Below, in pieces: positions 52,568-62,306 of a stretch of 64,000 nucleotides of DNA. The notes under the pieces are model-generated. The model saw nothing but the letters and a program-made list of their open reading frames with translations, was not told where the DNA came from and ran no database searches. A program made the translations under genes and the position numbers. Every line of letters begins with the position of its first letter. Position 1 is the first letter of the stretch. This stretch comes from Bacteroidota bacterium (lineage in GTDB: Bacteria; Bacteroidota; Bacteroidia; SXHM01), in NCBI GenBank assembly GCA_947479755.1, contig CANKAM010000002.1, positions 101,324-165,323 on the forward strand, given 5' to 3'.

Positions 52568-53462
52568 ATTTCTCCTTGTATTCGCGGTAAAGCTGCCTGA
52601 TTATTCCATCAGCTAAACCTATTTTAGGAACATAAATTTTGCTGCTGCCACAGCCTTTCATTATGTCAAGGAAAATTTCTGAAGCAGGAACAATAACATC
52701 TGCACGGTCAGGATTCATTTCCAGATTTTTTACGCGCTCTTCCAGCGAATAGGATTTTATCAATTTATAAACCTGCGTTACCTGACCAATTGTAAGTGAA
52801 GCATTTTTAGTAGCCTTTGTTCCACTGAGCTTAAAAATTTTATTGATGTTACCGCCAGAACCAATCAGATAAAGTGGTTTGTGTCTTGCAGTGGTTTTCT
52901 TCACCCACCTCTTCAGTTCCTTTTCATCTTCTTTTTTTACAATTCCTTTCAAATAACGCACTGCGCCAAGGTTGAATGAACGAGAGTCTACTAATTTGTT
53001 TTTTGCAAATAAGGTAAGTTCTGTGCTGCCTCCACCCACATCCACATACAGATAAGAGTTTTTGTGGTCCAACATTTCTTCAACGTGGGTTGAATAAATA
53101 ATATCGGCTTCTTCTTTTCCGTCAATTACTTCAATTTTAATTCCCGTTTCTTTTGCAATTTTTCTAACCACAGCAGCACTGTTTGTCGCTTCACGCATAG
53201 CGCTTGTAGCACAGGCCCGGTAAGAAATAATTCCCGTTGCATCCATCAGGTATTTAAATGATTTGATGGCAAGCAGCAGCGTGTTAATTTTTTTTGCACT
53301 TAATTTTTTCTCAGAAAAAGCCTCATCACCCAATCTAACAGGCACACGAATAAGTGTTGTCTTGCGGAATACATGAGTCTTCCCGTTTTCTATCACGTTC
53401 ATCAATAGCAAACGCATGGCGTTGGAGCCAATATCAATTGCTGCAAACGTGAGAATTTTCAT
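52560..53462 (-). CDS. Ppx/GppA phosphatase family exopolyphosphatase
   Basis: AAIDIGSNAMRLLL; YVDVGGGSTELTLF; GSGGNINKI. Confidence 0.93.
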   Translation of the reverse strand: MKILTFAAIDIGSNAMRLLLMNVIENGKTHVFRKTTLIRVPVRLGDEAFSEKKLSAKKINTLLLAIKSFKYLMDATGIISYRACATSAMREATNSAAVVRKIAKETGIKIEVIDGKEEADIIYSTHVEEMLDHKNSYLYVDVGGGSTELTLFAKNKLVDSRSFNLGAVRYLKGIVKKEDEKELKRWVKKTTARHKPLYLIGSGGNINKIFKLSGTKATKNASLTIGQVTQVYKLIKSYSLEERVKNLEMNPDRADVIVPASEIFLDIMKGCGSSKIYVPKIGLADGIIRQLYREYKEKSK

Positions 53463-53541
53463 CGCAAAATTATTTTCACAAAAATTGAATTTTAAAACGA
53501 TGAATCAACCCTATGTTGAAAAGTATTGGAAAAGTAAAGAC

Positions 53542-55602
53542 TTAGACTTTTCCGTGTTTTTCTTTCAGGTAATTGTAAAAAGCAACCTGCGAACGAATCT
53601 TTGTATTGGTGCTGCTGCGCTTATAGCGGTTAGTCTGAAACTCATCAATGATACGGGCTTTCACGTTTCCGCTCAATTGTATATTGAGCATTGTTCTTAA
53701 TTCCTGCTGTAATTCTTTAGAGTAAACAGGACAGGTAACTTCAACACGGTAATCGAGGTTGCGTGTCATCCAGTCTGCAGATGAAAAATAATACAACTCA
53801 TTTCCGCCATTACCGAAAACAAAAATGCGTGAATGTTCCAGATATCGGTCAACAATACTTACTGCTTCAATGTTTTCGCTCATTCCTTTTATGCCCGGAA
53901 TAAGTGAACAAACTCCGCGTATAATCATGTTTATTTTTACACCTGCTTTGCTTGCCTGATAAAGCTTTTTTATGAGTTCCATATCAACAAGATTATTCAT
54001 CTTCAAAATCATGTAAGCAGGTTTCCCCGCTTTGGCATTTTTAATTTCGGTGTTGATATGCAAAATCATTTTCTTTCGCATGGAATGAGGCGAAACAACT
54101 AAGTGTTGATACTTATGAGTATGAAAATTATTTTCGAAAAAATCAAAGAGTTTATTTACTTCTAACGTAATTTCTTTGCGTGAAGTAAACAGGCTGTGAT
54201 CGCTGTAAAGAGTAGCTGTCTGTTCATTAAAATTACCGGTTCCAACACTCGCATAGTAAGCAAACTTTCCGCCTTCTTTTCTTTTGATGATGCACATTTT
54301 GCTATGCACTTTTAATCCCGGAACACCATAAATAACTTTCACGCCTTCTTCCTGCAAAGCATTGCTCCACTGTATGTTTGCTTCTTCATCAAAACGCGCC
54401 TGAATTTCCATTATTACCGTAACCTCTTTTCCGTTTTTTACCGCACTGATCAGTGCATTAATAACGTTTGATTTTTTCGCCAAACGGTAAGCTGTCATTT
54501 TTATGGAAACAACATTTGGATCAATAGCTGCTTCGCGCAAGAGGTCAATGAAAGAACTAAAACTCTGATATGGGTAATGCAGCAGAATATCTCGTTTCTT
54601 CAGCACGTTAATAATGCTGGCTGTTGGATTCAGATATTTATTTGGAATTGCGGGCGAAGGATGATATTCAAGGTGTTTTCCACCTACATTCGGGAAACTG
54701 ATAAAGTCTTTGAAGTTGTGATAGCGTCCGCCCGGAATCAAATTATCTGCATTGTCAAACTTCATACTTTTAGTAATGAAATCAAGTAACTGGCGCGGCA
54801 TGGTACGGTCATAAACAAAACGAACAGGGTCGCCTTTTTTGCGTTGCTTCAGACTGCGAGACATTTTTTCTACCAGACTTCGCGCAAGGTCATTATCAAT
54901 GTTTAACTCCGCATCACGTGTTATTTTTATCGTAAAGGCTTTATCAAATTTCAGTTTCAGAACTTCAAAAATTTCCTGCATCGAAAAACGGATAACATCA
55001 TCAATGAGCATAATGTACTTTTTACCGTCTTTCTCGGGTAACACAATAAAACGTGAATGAACCGTAGTAGGAATTTCAATCAGTGAATACGGATTCTTTT
55101 CACTCTTTCTGCCAACAAAATTTACAGCCAAATAAATAGATTTCTCACGCAGGTAAGGAAAATCAGCGAGCTTGTAAAGCATGATGGGAACCAGCGTTGG
55201 TCGTATTATGCGGTGAAAATAATCTTTCACAAAAATTCCCTGCTCTTTTGATAATTGTGTTTCGTTGAGAATGAAAATATTTTCTTTTTTAAGTCCTGCT
55301 AAAATGTCGTTGTAGATTTCAAGTGAACGTTCCTGATGACGGATAACGATGTCATGAATCTGACCCAACAACTTTTTAGGTTTTGCTCCCAACAACTCTT
55401 TTGCACTTTTACCGAAATTTAAAATACGATTGATGGTAGCAACGCGTACGCGAAAAAATTCGTCCAGGTTATTAGAGAAAATGCCAAGAAAACGAATGCG
55501 CTGTACTAATGGAACCGTTGGATCGCCTGCTTCCTGCAGCACACGTTCGTTAAACGAAAGCCAGCTTATTTCACGGTTAATTATTTCCTTTTCCGGTTTC
55601 AT
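53542..55602 (-). CDS. ppk1: Polyphosphate kinase 1
   Basis: REISWLSFNERVLQEA; LDEFFRVRVA; KVHSKMCIIKR; HYASVGTGNFNE-like YASVGTGNFNEQTATLYSD. Confidence 0.97.
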   Translation of the reverse strand: MKPEKEIINREISWLSFNERVLQEAGDPTVPLVQRIRFLGIFSNNLDEFFRVRVATINRILNFGKSAKELLGAKPKKLLGQIHDIVIRHQERSLEIYNDILAGLKKENIFILNETQLSKEQGIFVKDYFHRIIRPTLVPIMLYKLADFPYLREKSIYLAVNFVGRKSEKNPYSLIEIPTTVHSRFIVLPEKDGKKYIMLIDDVIRFSMQEIFEVLKLKFDKAFTIKITRDAELNIDNDLARSLVEKMSRSLKQRKKGDPVRFVYDRTMPRQLLDFITKSMKFDNADNLIPGGRYHNFKDFISFPNVGGKHLEYHPSPAIPNKYLNPTASIINVLKKRDILLHYPYQSFSSFIDLLREAAIDPNVVSIKMTAYRLAKKSNVINALISAVKNGKEVTVIMEIQARFDEEANIQWSNALQEEGVKVIYGVPGLKVHSKMCIIKRKEGGKFAYYASVGTGNFNEQTATLYSDHSLFTSRKEITLEVNKLFDFFENNFHTHKYQHLVVSPHSMRKKMILHINTEIKNAKAGKPAYMILKMNNLVDMELIKKLYQASKAGVKINMIIRGVCSLIPGIKGMSENIEAVSIVDRYLEHSRIFVFGNGGNELYYFSSADWMTRNLDYRVEVTCPVYSKELQQELRTMLNIQLSGNVKARIIDEFQTNRYKRSSTNTKIRSQVAFYNYLKEKHGKV

Positions 55603-56108
55603 TCTTCAGTTGTCTTCTTCTCTTTTTTAGGACTTTTCAGGAATAAGAGTTTTCCACTTTTGGTTTTAAGTTCCTTCCATTTTTCTACTTTGAAATTGAT
55701 TTTAGCAACAGACGATGTGGGCATTTTTTCCAATGCTTTTCCAGTCAGGTCATTCAGAAGGTATGTAAATGCGGGGTCGTGTCCTACCAGCATGGCAACA
55801 TCGTATTTGTCATCCATATTTCGCAATAAAGGAAGCAAGGCGTCTTTGCTGAAATCATAAACAATTTCGTTAATCACGATGCGATTGAAATGATATTTCA
55901 GTGTTCGTGCAAAAATAAGTGCAGTGGTTATTGCTCTGACTGCCGGACTTGTAATAAGTATATCGGGTGATATTTTCAGTGATTTCAGTTTCTCGGAAAC
56001 TTCAATGGCATCTTTTACTCCGCTTCGCTTTAATGGACGGTCGATGTCTGAAATATCAGCATCGTTCCAACTTGATTTGGCGTGACGAACAAGTAAAAGA
56101 GTTTTCAT
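55599..56108 (-). CDS. SixA-like histidine phosphatase
   Basis: LLVRHAKSSWNDADISDIDRPLKRSGVKDA; LVGHDPAFTYLLN. Confidence 0.93.
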   Translation of the reverse strand: MKTLLLVRHAKSSWNDADISDIDRPLKRSGVKDAIEVSEKLKSLKISPDILITSPAVRAITTALIFARTLKYHFNRIVINEIVYDFSKDALLPLLRNMDDKYDVAMLVGHDPAFTYLLNDLTGKALEKMPTSSVAKINFKVEKWKELKTKSGKLLFLKSPKKEKKTTEE

Positions 56109-56173
56109 AATAATGTGAAAAATAAGAAGTATTAGAATTTAATGCTAAATAATTGCCAAAACTTAACTTTAAC

Positions 56174-57196
56174 TTAACGTTGGACTTTTCTACCCAAAGA
56201 CACTAAATATACCCCAACCGTAAACACCATCAGCGCACCAAACTGATGCAGCGAACCTAAGAAAACAGGATTAAGGTGCAGATTTAAAATGGTAATAATA
56301 CCCAGCACTACCTGAAACATAACAATCAGCATCATCAGTTGCACAGCGCTCTGCAAAACAGGATGTAATTTATTCCGCAGTGAATAAATCCAGAGAACTA
56401 TCACCATCAGCGTAAGCAAGTATGCAATGTTGCGATGAATAAATTGCAGCGTAATCGTATTCTCAAAAAGATTAAGCCATGCCGGTTGCAGCGTTCCCAT
56501 TTCAGAAGGAATAAAAGTGCTGCCCATCTTCGGAAAGGTATTATAAATATAACCTGCTTTTGTTCCGGCTACAAAGGCTCCGTAAATAAGTTGAAGTAAA
56601 ATAGCAAACAAAATAATCCAAGAAAAATTGCGGACAAACGCAGGAGTATTCAGTTCTTCTTTTGTCATAAGAGAAAGCGCAATCCACAGCGTATAGCCGA
56701 ATGTGATAAAAGCTGTAACAAGGTGCAACGCTAATCGGTAATGTGCCACAAAAGGATTATCAACCAATCCGCTACTCACCATATACCAACCGATAAACCC
56801 TTGTAAACCTCCAAGAAAAAAAACAATTACGAGCTTAGGAATTAAGCTGCGCTCTAATTTTTTGCGAATTAAAAAATAAAGGAAGGGAATAAGAAAAACC
56901 AACCCGATACTGCGACCAACAAGTCGATGAAAATATTCCCACCAGTAAATGTTTTTGAAATCGGTTAATTCAAAATGCGAATTAATTTTCTGGAATTGCG
57001 GAGTAAGTTTATATTCATCAAACTCCCGCATCCATTGTATTTCATTTAAGGGAGGTAGTGTTCCGGTAACTAATTTCCATTGCGTAATGGAAAGTCCCGA
57101 TCCGGTAAGGCGTGTGATGCCGCCAATTACCACCATGGCTGCAATCAGAAAGCAGCCTGTGAGAAGCCAGATGATGATGGGTTTGTTGTTGTTCAT
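56174..57196 (-). CDS. COX15/CtaA heme A synthase family protein
   Basis: IGGITRLTGSGLSITQWKLVTGTLPPL; multiple TM and conserved His. Confidence 0.95.
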   Translation of the reverse strand: MNNNKPIIIWLLTGCFLIAAMVVIGGITRLTGSGLSITQWKLVTGTLPPLNEIQWMREFDEYKLTPQFQKINSHFELTDFKNIYWWEYFHRLVGRSIGLVFLIPFLYFLIRKKLERSLIPKLVIVFFLGGLQGFIGWYMVSSGLVDNPFVAHYRLALHLVTAFITFGYTLWIALSLMTKEELNTPAFVRNFSWIILFAILLQLIYGAFVAGTKAGYIYNTFPKMGSTFIPSEMGTLQPAWLNLFENTITLQFIHRNIAYLLTLMVIVLWIYSLRNKLHPVLQSAVQLMMLIVMFQVVLGIITILNLHLNPVFLGSLHQFGALMVFTVGVYLVSLGRKVQR

Positions 57197-57206
57197 TTAT
57201 TATTCC

Positions 57207-57276
57207 CGTCATTGCGAGCTCAGCGAAGCAATCTCATACGTAAGATTGCTTCGGGTGAAAAACCCTCGCAATGACG
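57207..57276. repeat. REP-like palindrome CGTCATTGCGAGC...CTCGCAATGACG
   Basis: Same terminal and internal motifs as 33481-33574. Confidence 0.8.
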
Positions 57277-57285
57277 TTCCTTAAT

Positions 57286-58425
57286 TTACGCCAGAATACT
57301 CTTCCCGATAACCAACTTCTGTATCTCCGAAGTTCCTTCTCCAATGGTGCATAGTTTTGAATCGCGGTAAAACTTCTCCACCGGAAAATCTTTGGTATAG
57401 CCATATCCGCCAAAAATCTGAACCGCTTCAGTAGAAACTCTTACTGCAACTTCTGATGAATAGTATTTTGCCATTGCACCTTCTTTGGTCATGCGCTCGC
57501 CTCTGTTCTTCATATCGGCAGCCTGATAAATCAAGAGTTCTGCAGCTTCAATCTGAGTTGCCATGTCAGCCAGTTTAAAAGAGATAGCCTGGAAATTAGA
57601 AATAGGCTGACCAAACTGATGGCGCTCTTTTGAATATTTAACAGCAGCTTCGTAAGCGCCTTTTGCAATTCCTAAACCAAGAGCAGCTATGGAAATTCTT
57701 CCTCCGTCTAATACTTTCATTGCCTGAATAAATCCTTCACCTTCCTGTCCCAGCATCTGGCTTTTGTGTACTCTGCAATCCTGGAAAATCAATTCCGTTG
57801 TTTCGGATGCACGCATTCCCAATTTGTTTTCTTTTTTGCCTGAAGTAAAACCTGGTGTTCCGCGCTCAATAATAAAAGCACTCATACCTCGTGAATCACC
57901 TTTTGCACCTGTGCGAACAATTACTACAGCCACATCACCTGATTTACCGTGCGTGATAAAATTCTTTGCTCCGTTTATAACATAGTGATCACCATCTTTT
58001 TCGGCAACGGTTAACATACGCGCTGAATCAGAACCGGTGTTGGTTTCCGTTAAACCCCATGCTCCTATAAATTCGGCAGTAGCCAGTTTTGTTAAATATT
58101 TTTTCTTCTGCTCTTCGTTACCGAAATACATAATGTGTCCAGTACAAAGTGAGTTGTGTGCAGCCAATGAAAGTCCGATAGAACCGCACACTTTAGCTAC
58201 TTCAACAATAGCAGTTACGTATTCAAAGTATCCGAAACCTGAACCTCCGTATTCTGTTGGCACAAGAACACCCATCAATCCAAGGTCTCCCAGTTTCTTA
58301 AAAACGGGAACAGGAAATTCCTGGCTCTCGTCCCACTCCATCATTTTAGGACGAATTTCTTTATCTGCAAAATCACGCACCATTTGCGCAATCATTTTCT
58401 GGTTTTCGTTTTCGGTAAATTCCAT
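57286..58425 (-). CDS. Acyl-CoA dehydrogenase
   Basis: GAWGLTETNTGSDSA; YSKERHQFGQPISNFQAI; QIFGGYGYTKDFPVEKFYRDSKLCTIGEGTSEIQ. Confidence 0.97.
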   Translation of the reverse strand: MEFTENENQKMIAQMVRDFADKEIRPKMMEWDESQEFPVPVFKKLGDLGLMGVLVPTEYGGSGFGYFEYVTAIVEVAKVCGSIGLSLAAHNSLCTGHIMYFGNEEQKKKYLTKLATAEFIGAWGLTETNTGSDSARMLTVAEKDGDHYVINGAKNFITHGKSGDVAVVIVRTGAKGDSRGMSAFIIERGTPGFTSGKKENKLGMRASETTELIFQDCRVHKSQMLGQEGEGFIQAMKVLDGGRISIAALGLGIAKGAYEAAVKYSKERHQFGQPISNFQAISFKLADMATQIEAAELLIYQAADMKNRGERMTKEGAMAKYYSSEVAVRVSTEAVQIFGGYGYTKDFPVEKFYRDSKLCTIGEGTSEIQKLVIGKSILA

Positions 58426-58532
58426 GTTTTTATTTTGTTTATAGAACGCTTATTGATTATGGTCTTTATGATTTAAGATGATGCAAAATCATAATTAATC
58501 TTAACCATCATAAAAATCTGCGTTCCATCTTT

Positions 58533-59060
58533 TTAATAATTAACTAAACTGATTATTTCTTTTGAATATTTTTTCAATCGCTCATTGCCGTTTAAAAAAT
58601 CTAAGCCTACAATAAAAGCAAAACCCGAAACAGTTCCGCCCTGCATCTGAATAAGTTCTGCAGCAGCGCATGCTGTACCTCCTGTTGCCAGCAAATCATC
58701 GTGTACCAATACATTCCATCCGGGTTTAATTGCATCGGTGTGCATTTCTATTGTTGCGCTTCCGTATTCTAAATCGTAGGAATAAGAAACTGTTTTGTAA
58801 GGTAATTTCCCCGGTTTGCGTGCAGGAATGAAAGGAACATTTAATTGCTCTGATAACAATAGTGCGAAAAAAAATCCGCGGCTTTCAACGCCAACAATTG
58901 CATCTACAGGTGTTCCGTCAATGCGTCTGATAAATTCATTTACAATATCGCGACACAATTTGGGATCCATCAGAATGGGAGTGATGTCCTTGAAAAGAAT
59001 TCCCGGTTTAGGAAAATCAGGAATGTCGCGTATGGTGGCTTTTAACTGTTGGTCTATCAC
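58533..59060 (-). CDS. apt: Adenine phosphoribosyltransferase
   Basis: IRDIPDFPKPGILFKDITPIL; VGVESRGF; VLVHDDLLATGGTACAAAELI. Confidence 0.97.
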   Translation of the reverse strand: MIDQQLKATIRDIPDFPKPGILFKDITPILMDPKLCRDIVNEFIRRIDGTPVDAIVGVESRGFFFALLLSEQLNVPFIPARKPGKLPYKTVSYSYDLEYGSATIEMHTDAIKPGWNVLVHDDLLATGGTACAAAELIQMQGGTVSGFAFIVGLDFLNGNERLKKYSKEIISLVNY

Positions 59061-59063
59061 AGG

Positions 59064-60068
59064 TTATTCAATCGTCAAATAGGGCACAATTTTACGGAAG
59101 ATATCCTCAGTAACCAAATGAGATTTCTTTATTCCTTCAACACTGTTAAAACGCCCGTGTTGCTGACGGATACTGACGATTGAATTGGCAATGTTATAGC
59201 GGATATAAGGATGCGCTTTCAGTTCGTCCAAGGTTGCGGTGTTAATGTTTAGTTTTTTCACCTCAAAAGGGTCAACGGTAAGAAAGGGTTCAATTTCAGC
59301 ATATCTTGCTGAATCAACTCTGTAAACTTCGCGTAATTGTTCTTTGCCATAAAAGCCCCCGAGTTTAGTTCTCAGTTCAATAATTTTCATGGCGGTGTAA
59401 GGTCCAATGCCTTTCACCTTTATCAGCTCCAGAGAATCGGCAGTGTTGATTTCAACAAGCACCGTTTGTTTTGCAGGATATTCCTTTTTCTCGAAGTATG
59501 TTTTCTTGTGAGAATAAATTTTCTCTTCCTGCTTTTCTTCGGGAACTACAATAAATGCTTCCAATCGTTCATACTCATCTTTGCTGATGGTGTACATTTT
59601 TGCAAAATCTTCTTTCTTGCGGAACTTGCCGCCTTTGTTGCGGTAGTTCAGAATTCCGGCTGCCTGCTTTTTACTTAAACCAAGTTTTACAAAATCTTCT
59701 TCGGTTGCAGTATTGGGATTGAAAATAAAAAGTTGCGCAGCAGGTTTTGAAGGACTTGCTATTTCATCAGCAATAAATCTTTGTGATGAATCATTATCCT
59801 GTTTTATTTCTGAGCTGGCAAGAAATTCATCTAACTGTTTTTGAAATGCAGATGTGTCGGGAGCCGCCTGACTATTATGGAAACGGTAAGAAAGTGTCAG
59901 AACAGTAAAAAAAAGAATCAGTGCAAGAATTGCAATGATTCCGTTGCGCTCTTTTTTATTGAATATAAAATAATCGCGAAGGAAATTGCTGAAAGAAGAA
60001 TGAACCTCTTTCTTTTTACTGTAAGATTTTTTGTTGAAAAAATCGCTGAGCCTTTCTTGAATTGACAT
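59064..60068 (-). CDS. Helix-hairpin-helix (ComEA-like) protein
   Basis: FNPNTATEEDFVKLGLSKKQAAGILNYRNKGGKF; EINTADSLELIKVKGIGPYTAMKIIELRTKLGGF. Confidence 0.9.
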   Translation of the reverse strand: MSIQERLSDFFNKKSYSKKKEVHSSFSNFLRDYFIFNKKERNGIIAILALILFFTVLTLSYRFHNSQAAPDTSAFQKQLDEFLASSEIKQDNDSSQRFIADEIASPSKPAAQLFIFNPNTATEEDFVKLGLSKKQAAGILNYRNKGGKFRKKEDFAKMYTISKDEYERLEAFIVVPEEKQEEKIYSHKKTYFEKKEYPAKQTVLVEINTADSLELIKVKGIGPYTAMKIIELRTKLGGFYGKEQLREVYRVDSARYAEIEPFLTVDPFEVKKLNINTATLDELKAHPYIRYNIANSIVSIRQQHGRFNSVEGIKKSHLVTEDIFRKIVPYLTIE

Positions 60069-60107
60069 CGCTGTGTTTTTAGCACAGCTAAAATAGAAAA
60101 AATCCGG

Positions 60108-61013
60108 TTATACTTTCTTTAGTTGCGCATCCAGAATTTTTAAACCTTCTTCAAATGAATGTGGTTTGTAATCCAGTTCACGGTAAGCTTTGTTAAGAAT
60201 AAAGCCTGTGCGTGGAGGGCGTTTTGCGGCTTGATACAAGGTGTCTGACTTTATCGGCTTCACAATTGATTTATCCAATTTCCAGAAATCGGCAACGCGG
60301 TAAACCAACTCCAAAATGCTCATGATGTCTTTTCCTGAAACGTGATAAATACCTTTTGCGCGTTTGTCAGCTGTGCTGATGCAGGCATCTGCAAGGTCTT
60401 CGGCCAATGTTGGCGAACGAAACTGGTCGTCAACGACATTGATGGGTTGTCCTTTTTCTAATGCGCCTTTTGCCCAGAGCACTACATTGCTGCGGCTCAT
60501 GTTATCAACTATTCCGTAAACAATAATGGTTCGCAGTATTGCCCAACTTATGTTGCTTTTCTGCAACACTTTTTCTGATTCATATTTTGAAAGTGCGTAG
60601 TAGGAGAGTGGATTAGGTTGGTCTTCTTCTTTATAAGGACCGGCTTCTCCGTCAAAAACAAAATCGGTGCTGAGGTGAATGAAATGAATAGCTGAGTTGC
60701 CAATTGCGTCAACAAAATTTTCAACAGCGGTAACGTTTGCTGCCCAACATTCTTCTCTTTTTGTTTCGCAGTCATCAACGTTGGTCATGGCTGCGGTGTT
60801 GATGATTACCTGTGGTTGAAAATTTTCAATTGCTACGCGAACATCTTCCAACTTTGAAATATCAAGATTGATGTAGGTATAACCATTTTTTTCGCGCAGT
60901 CGATTTTCGCCTTTTGAACCAGCAACAAGGTTTACATCGCTGCGTTGTAAAAGTTTGTAAATAATTTTTTGTCCAAGCAAACCATTGGAGCCGGTAACAA
61001 GAATAGCTGTCAT
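60108..61013 (-). CDS. SDR sugar-nucleotide reductase (RmlD-like)
   Basis: ILVTGSNGLLGQKI; FIHLSTDFVFDGEAGPYKEED; YALSKYESEK. Confidence 0.9.
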   Translation of the reverse strand: MTAILVTGSNGLLGQKIIYKLLQRSDVNLVAGSKGENRLREKNGYTYINLDISKLEDVRVAIENFQPQVIINTAAMTNVDDCETKREECWAANVTAVENFVDAIGNSAIHFIHLSTDFVFDGEAGPYKEEDQPNPLSYYALSKYESEKVLQKSNISWAILRTIIVYGIVDNMSRSNVVLWAKGALEKGQPINVVDDQFRSPTLAEDLADACISTADKRAKGIYHVSGKDIMSILELVYRVADFWKLDKSIVKPIKSDTLYQAAKRPPRTGFILNKAYRELDYKPHSFEEGLKILDAQLKKV

Positions 61014-61016
61014 TTT

Positions 61017-62033
61017 CTAATCTTTTTGTCTGAATTCTTTGCGCAAATTGTTTATCTGTTCGTGCGAACCTAGGATGAATATTTTTGAGTCGTGTTTAAT
61101 TATTGTGTCGGGTGAGGGGTTAATGACATATTGCCCTTCAGAAGATTTGAACCCGATAATATTAGCACCGAATTTATTTCTGATTTCAAGTTCACGTATA
61201 GTTTTGCCGCGAAACTCTTCCTGCAATTCCTCTCCGCTGATTTCGTCAAGGTGAAATTCAATATCACCGCCACCTGTGAGCACATCAATGAACTCAACAA
61301 TATTTGGTTTCAAAACCAATGAAGCCATATGAGCTCCGCCTATCTTGTCGGGCATTATAACATTGTCGGCTCCGGCTCTTTTTAATTTAATATCGGAGTG
61401 TTCATCTGAAGCGCGACTGATAATTTTTATTCCGGGGTTTATTACACGGGCAGTTAGTACAACAAAAAGATTATCTGCATCTTTTGGAAGCGTTGTGATT
61501 AAAGCACGTGCATGTTTTATTCCGGCTTTAATAAGCACTTCGTCATGAGTTGCATCACCTACAATTATTAATTCTCTGTCAATGTCAGTAAAAGAATCAA
61601 TGCCGGCTTCATTACTTTCAATTAAAACAAAAGGGGTTCTATGTGCTTTCAAACGACTGGCAGCCTGCTTTCCGTTTCTTCCGTAGCCGCAAATAATTAC
61701 ATGATTTTTCATTTTACTTAGTTTTTTATCGGATCTGTAGTTTCTGAAAACCCTTTGAAACTCACCATCTATAACGTATTTTGTAATACGTGTGATGGCA
61801 AGGGCAAATGTACCAATACTTGTAATAATCAGAATAACGGTAAACATTCTTCCTGAAAGGCTCAGCGGTTTTATTTCGCTGAAGCCAACGGTGGCAATCG
61901 TTATTACAGACATATACAATGCATCGAAAAAATTGTAATCTTCGATAAGCATATATCCTGCAATACCGAAAATAAAGATTAGCAGGATTAGTGCTAAAGG
62001 AAGATAAAGCTGCCTGAATTGCGAGAAAATCAT
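61017..62033 (-). CDS. Potassium channel with TrkA-N/TrkA-C domains
   Basis: Pore TIATVGFSEIKPLS; VIICGYGRNGKQAA Rossmann motif. Confidence 0.94.
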   Translation of the reverse strand: MIFSQFRQLYLPLALILLIFIFGIAGYMLIEDYNFFDALYMSVITIATVGFSEIKPLSLSGRMFTVILIITSIGTFALAITRITKYVIDGEFQRVFRNYRSDKKLSKMKNHVIICGYGRNGKQAASRLKAHRTPFVLIESNEAGIDSFTDIDRELIIVGDATHDEVLIKAGIKHARALITTLPKDADNLFVVLTARVINPGIKIISRASDEHSDIKLKRAGADNVIMPDKIGGAHMASLVLKPNIVEFIDVLTGGGDIEFHLDEISGEELQEEFRGKTIRELEIRNKFGANIIGFKSSEGQYVINPSPDTIIKHDSKIFILGSHEQINNLRKEFRQKD

Positions 62034-62056
62034 GAACCCGATTTCAAAGAATTAGT

Positions 62057-62302
62057 TCAAAGATCCCAAATTCTTTTCGGCTGCTGGCGCAGGCTACCGG
62101 GTTTGAAATACTCTTTATGTTCCAGAATGAATGAGAAAATAAAATAAATAATTACGGGAGAACCGAACGTAAAGAATGACAAATAGATAAAGTACAGGCG
62201 AATGGTTGCACTCTTGATTCCCAGCTTTTCGCCAAGCCAGGTGCAAACACCAAAAACATTAAACTCTAAAAAGGATTGTAGTTTTTCTTTCAATGAATTC
62301 AT
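62057..62302 (-). CDS. PspC domain protein
   Basis: GVCTWLGEKLGIKSATIRLYFIYLSFFTFGSPVIIYFIFSFIL. Confidence 0.9.
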   Translation of the reverse strand: MNSLKEKLQSFLEFNVFGVCTWLGEKLGIKSATIRLYFIYLSFFTFGSPVIIYFIFSFILEHKEYFKPGSLRQQPKRIWDL

Positions 62303-62306
62303 TGTT

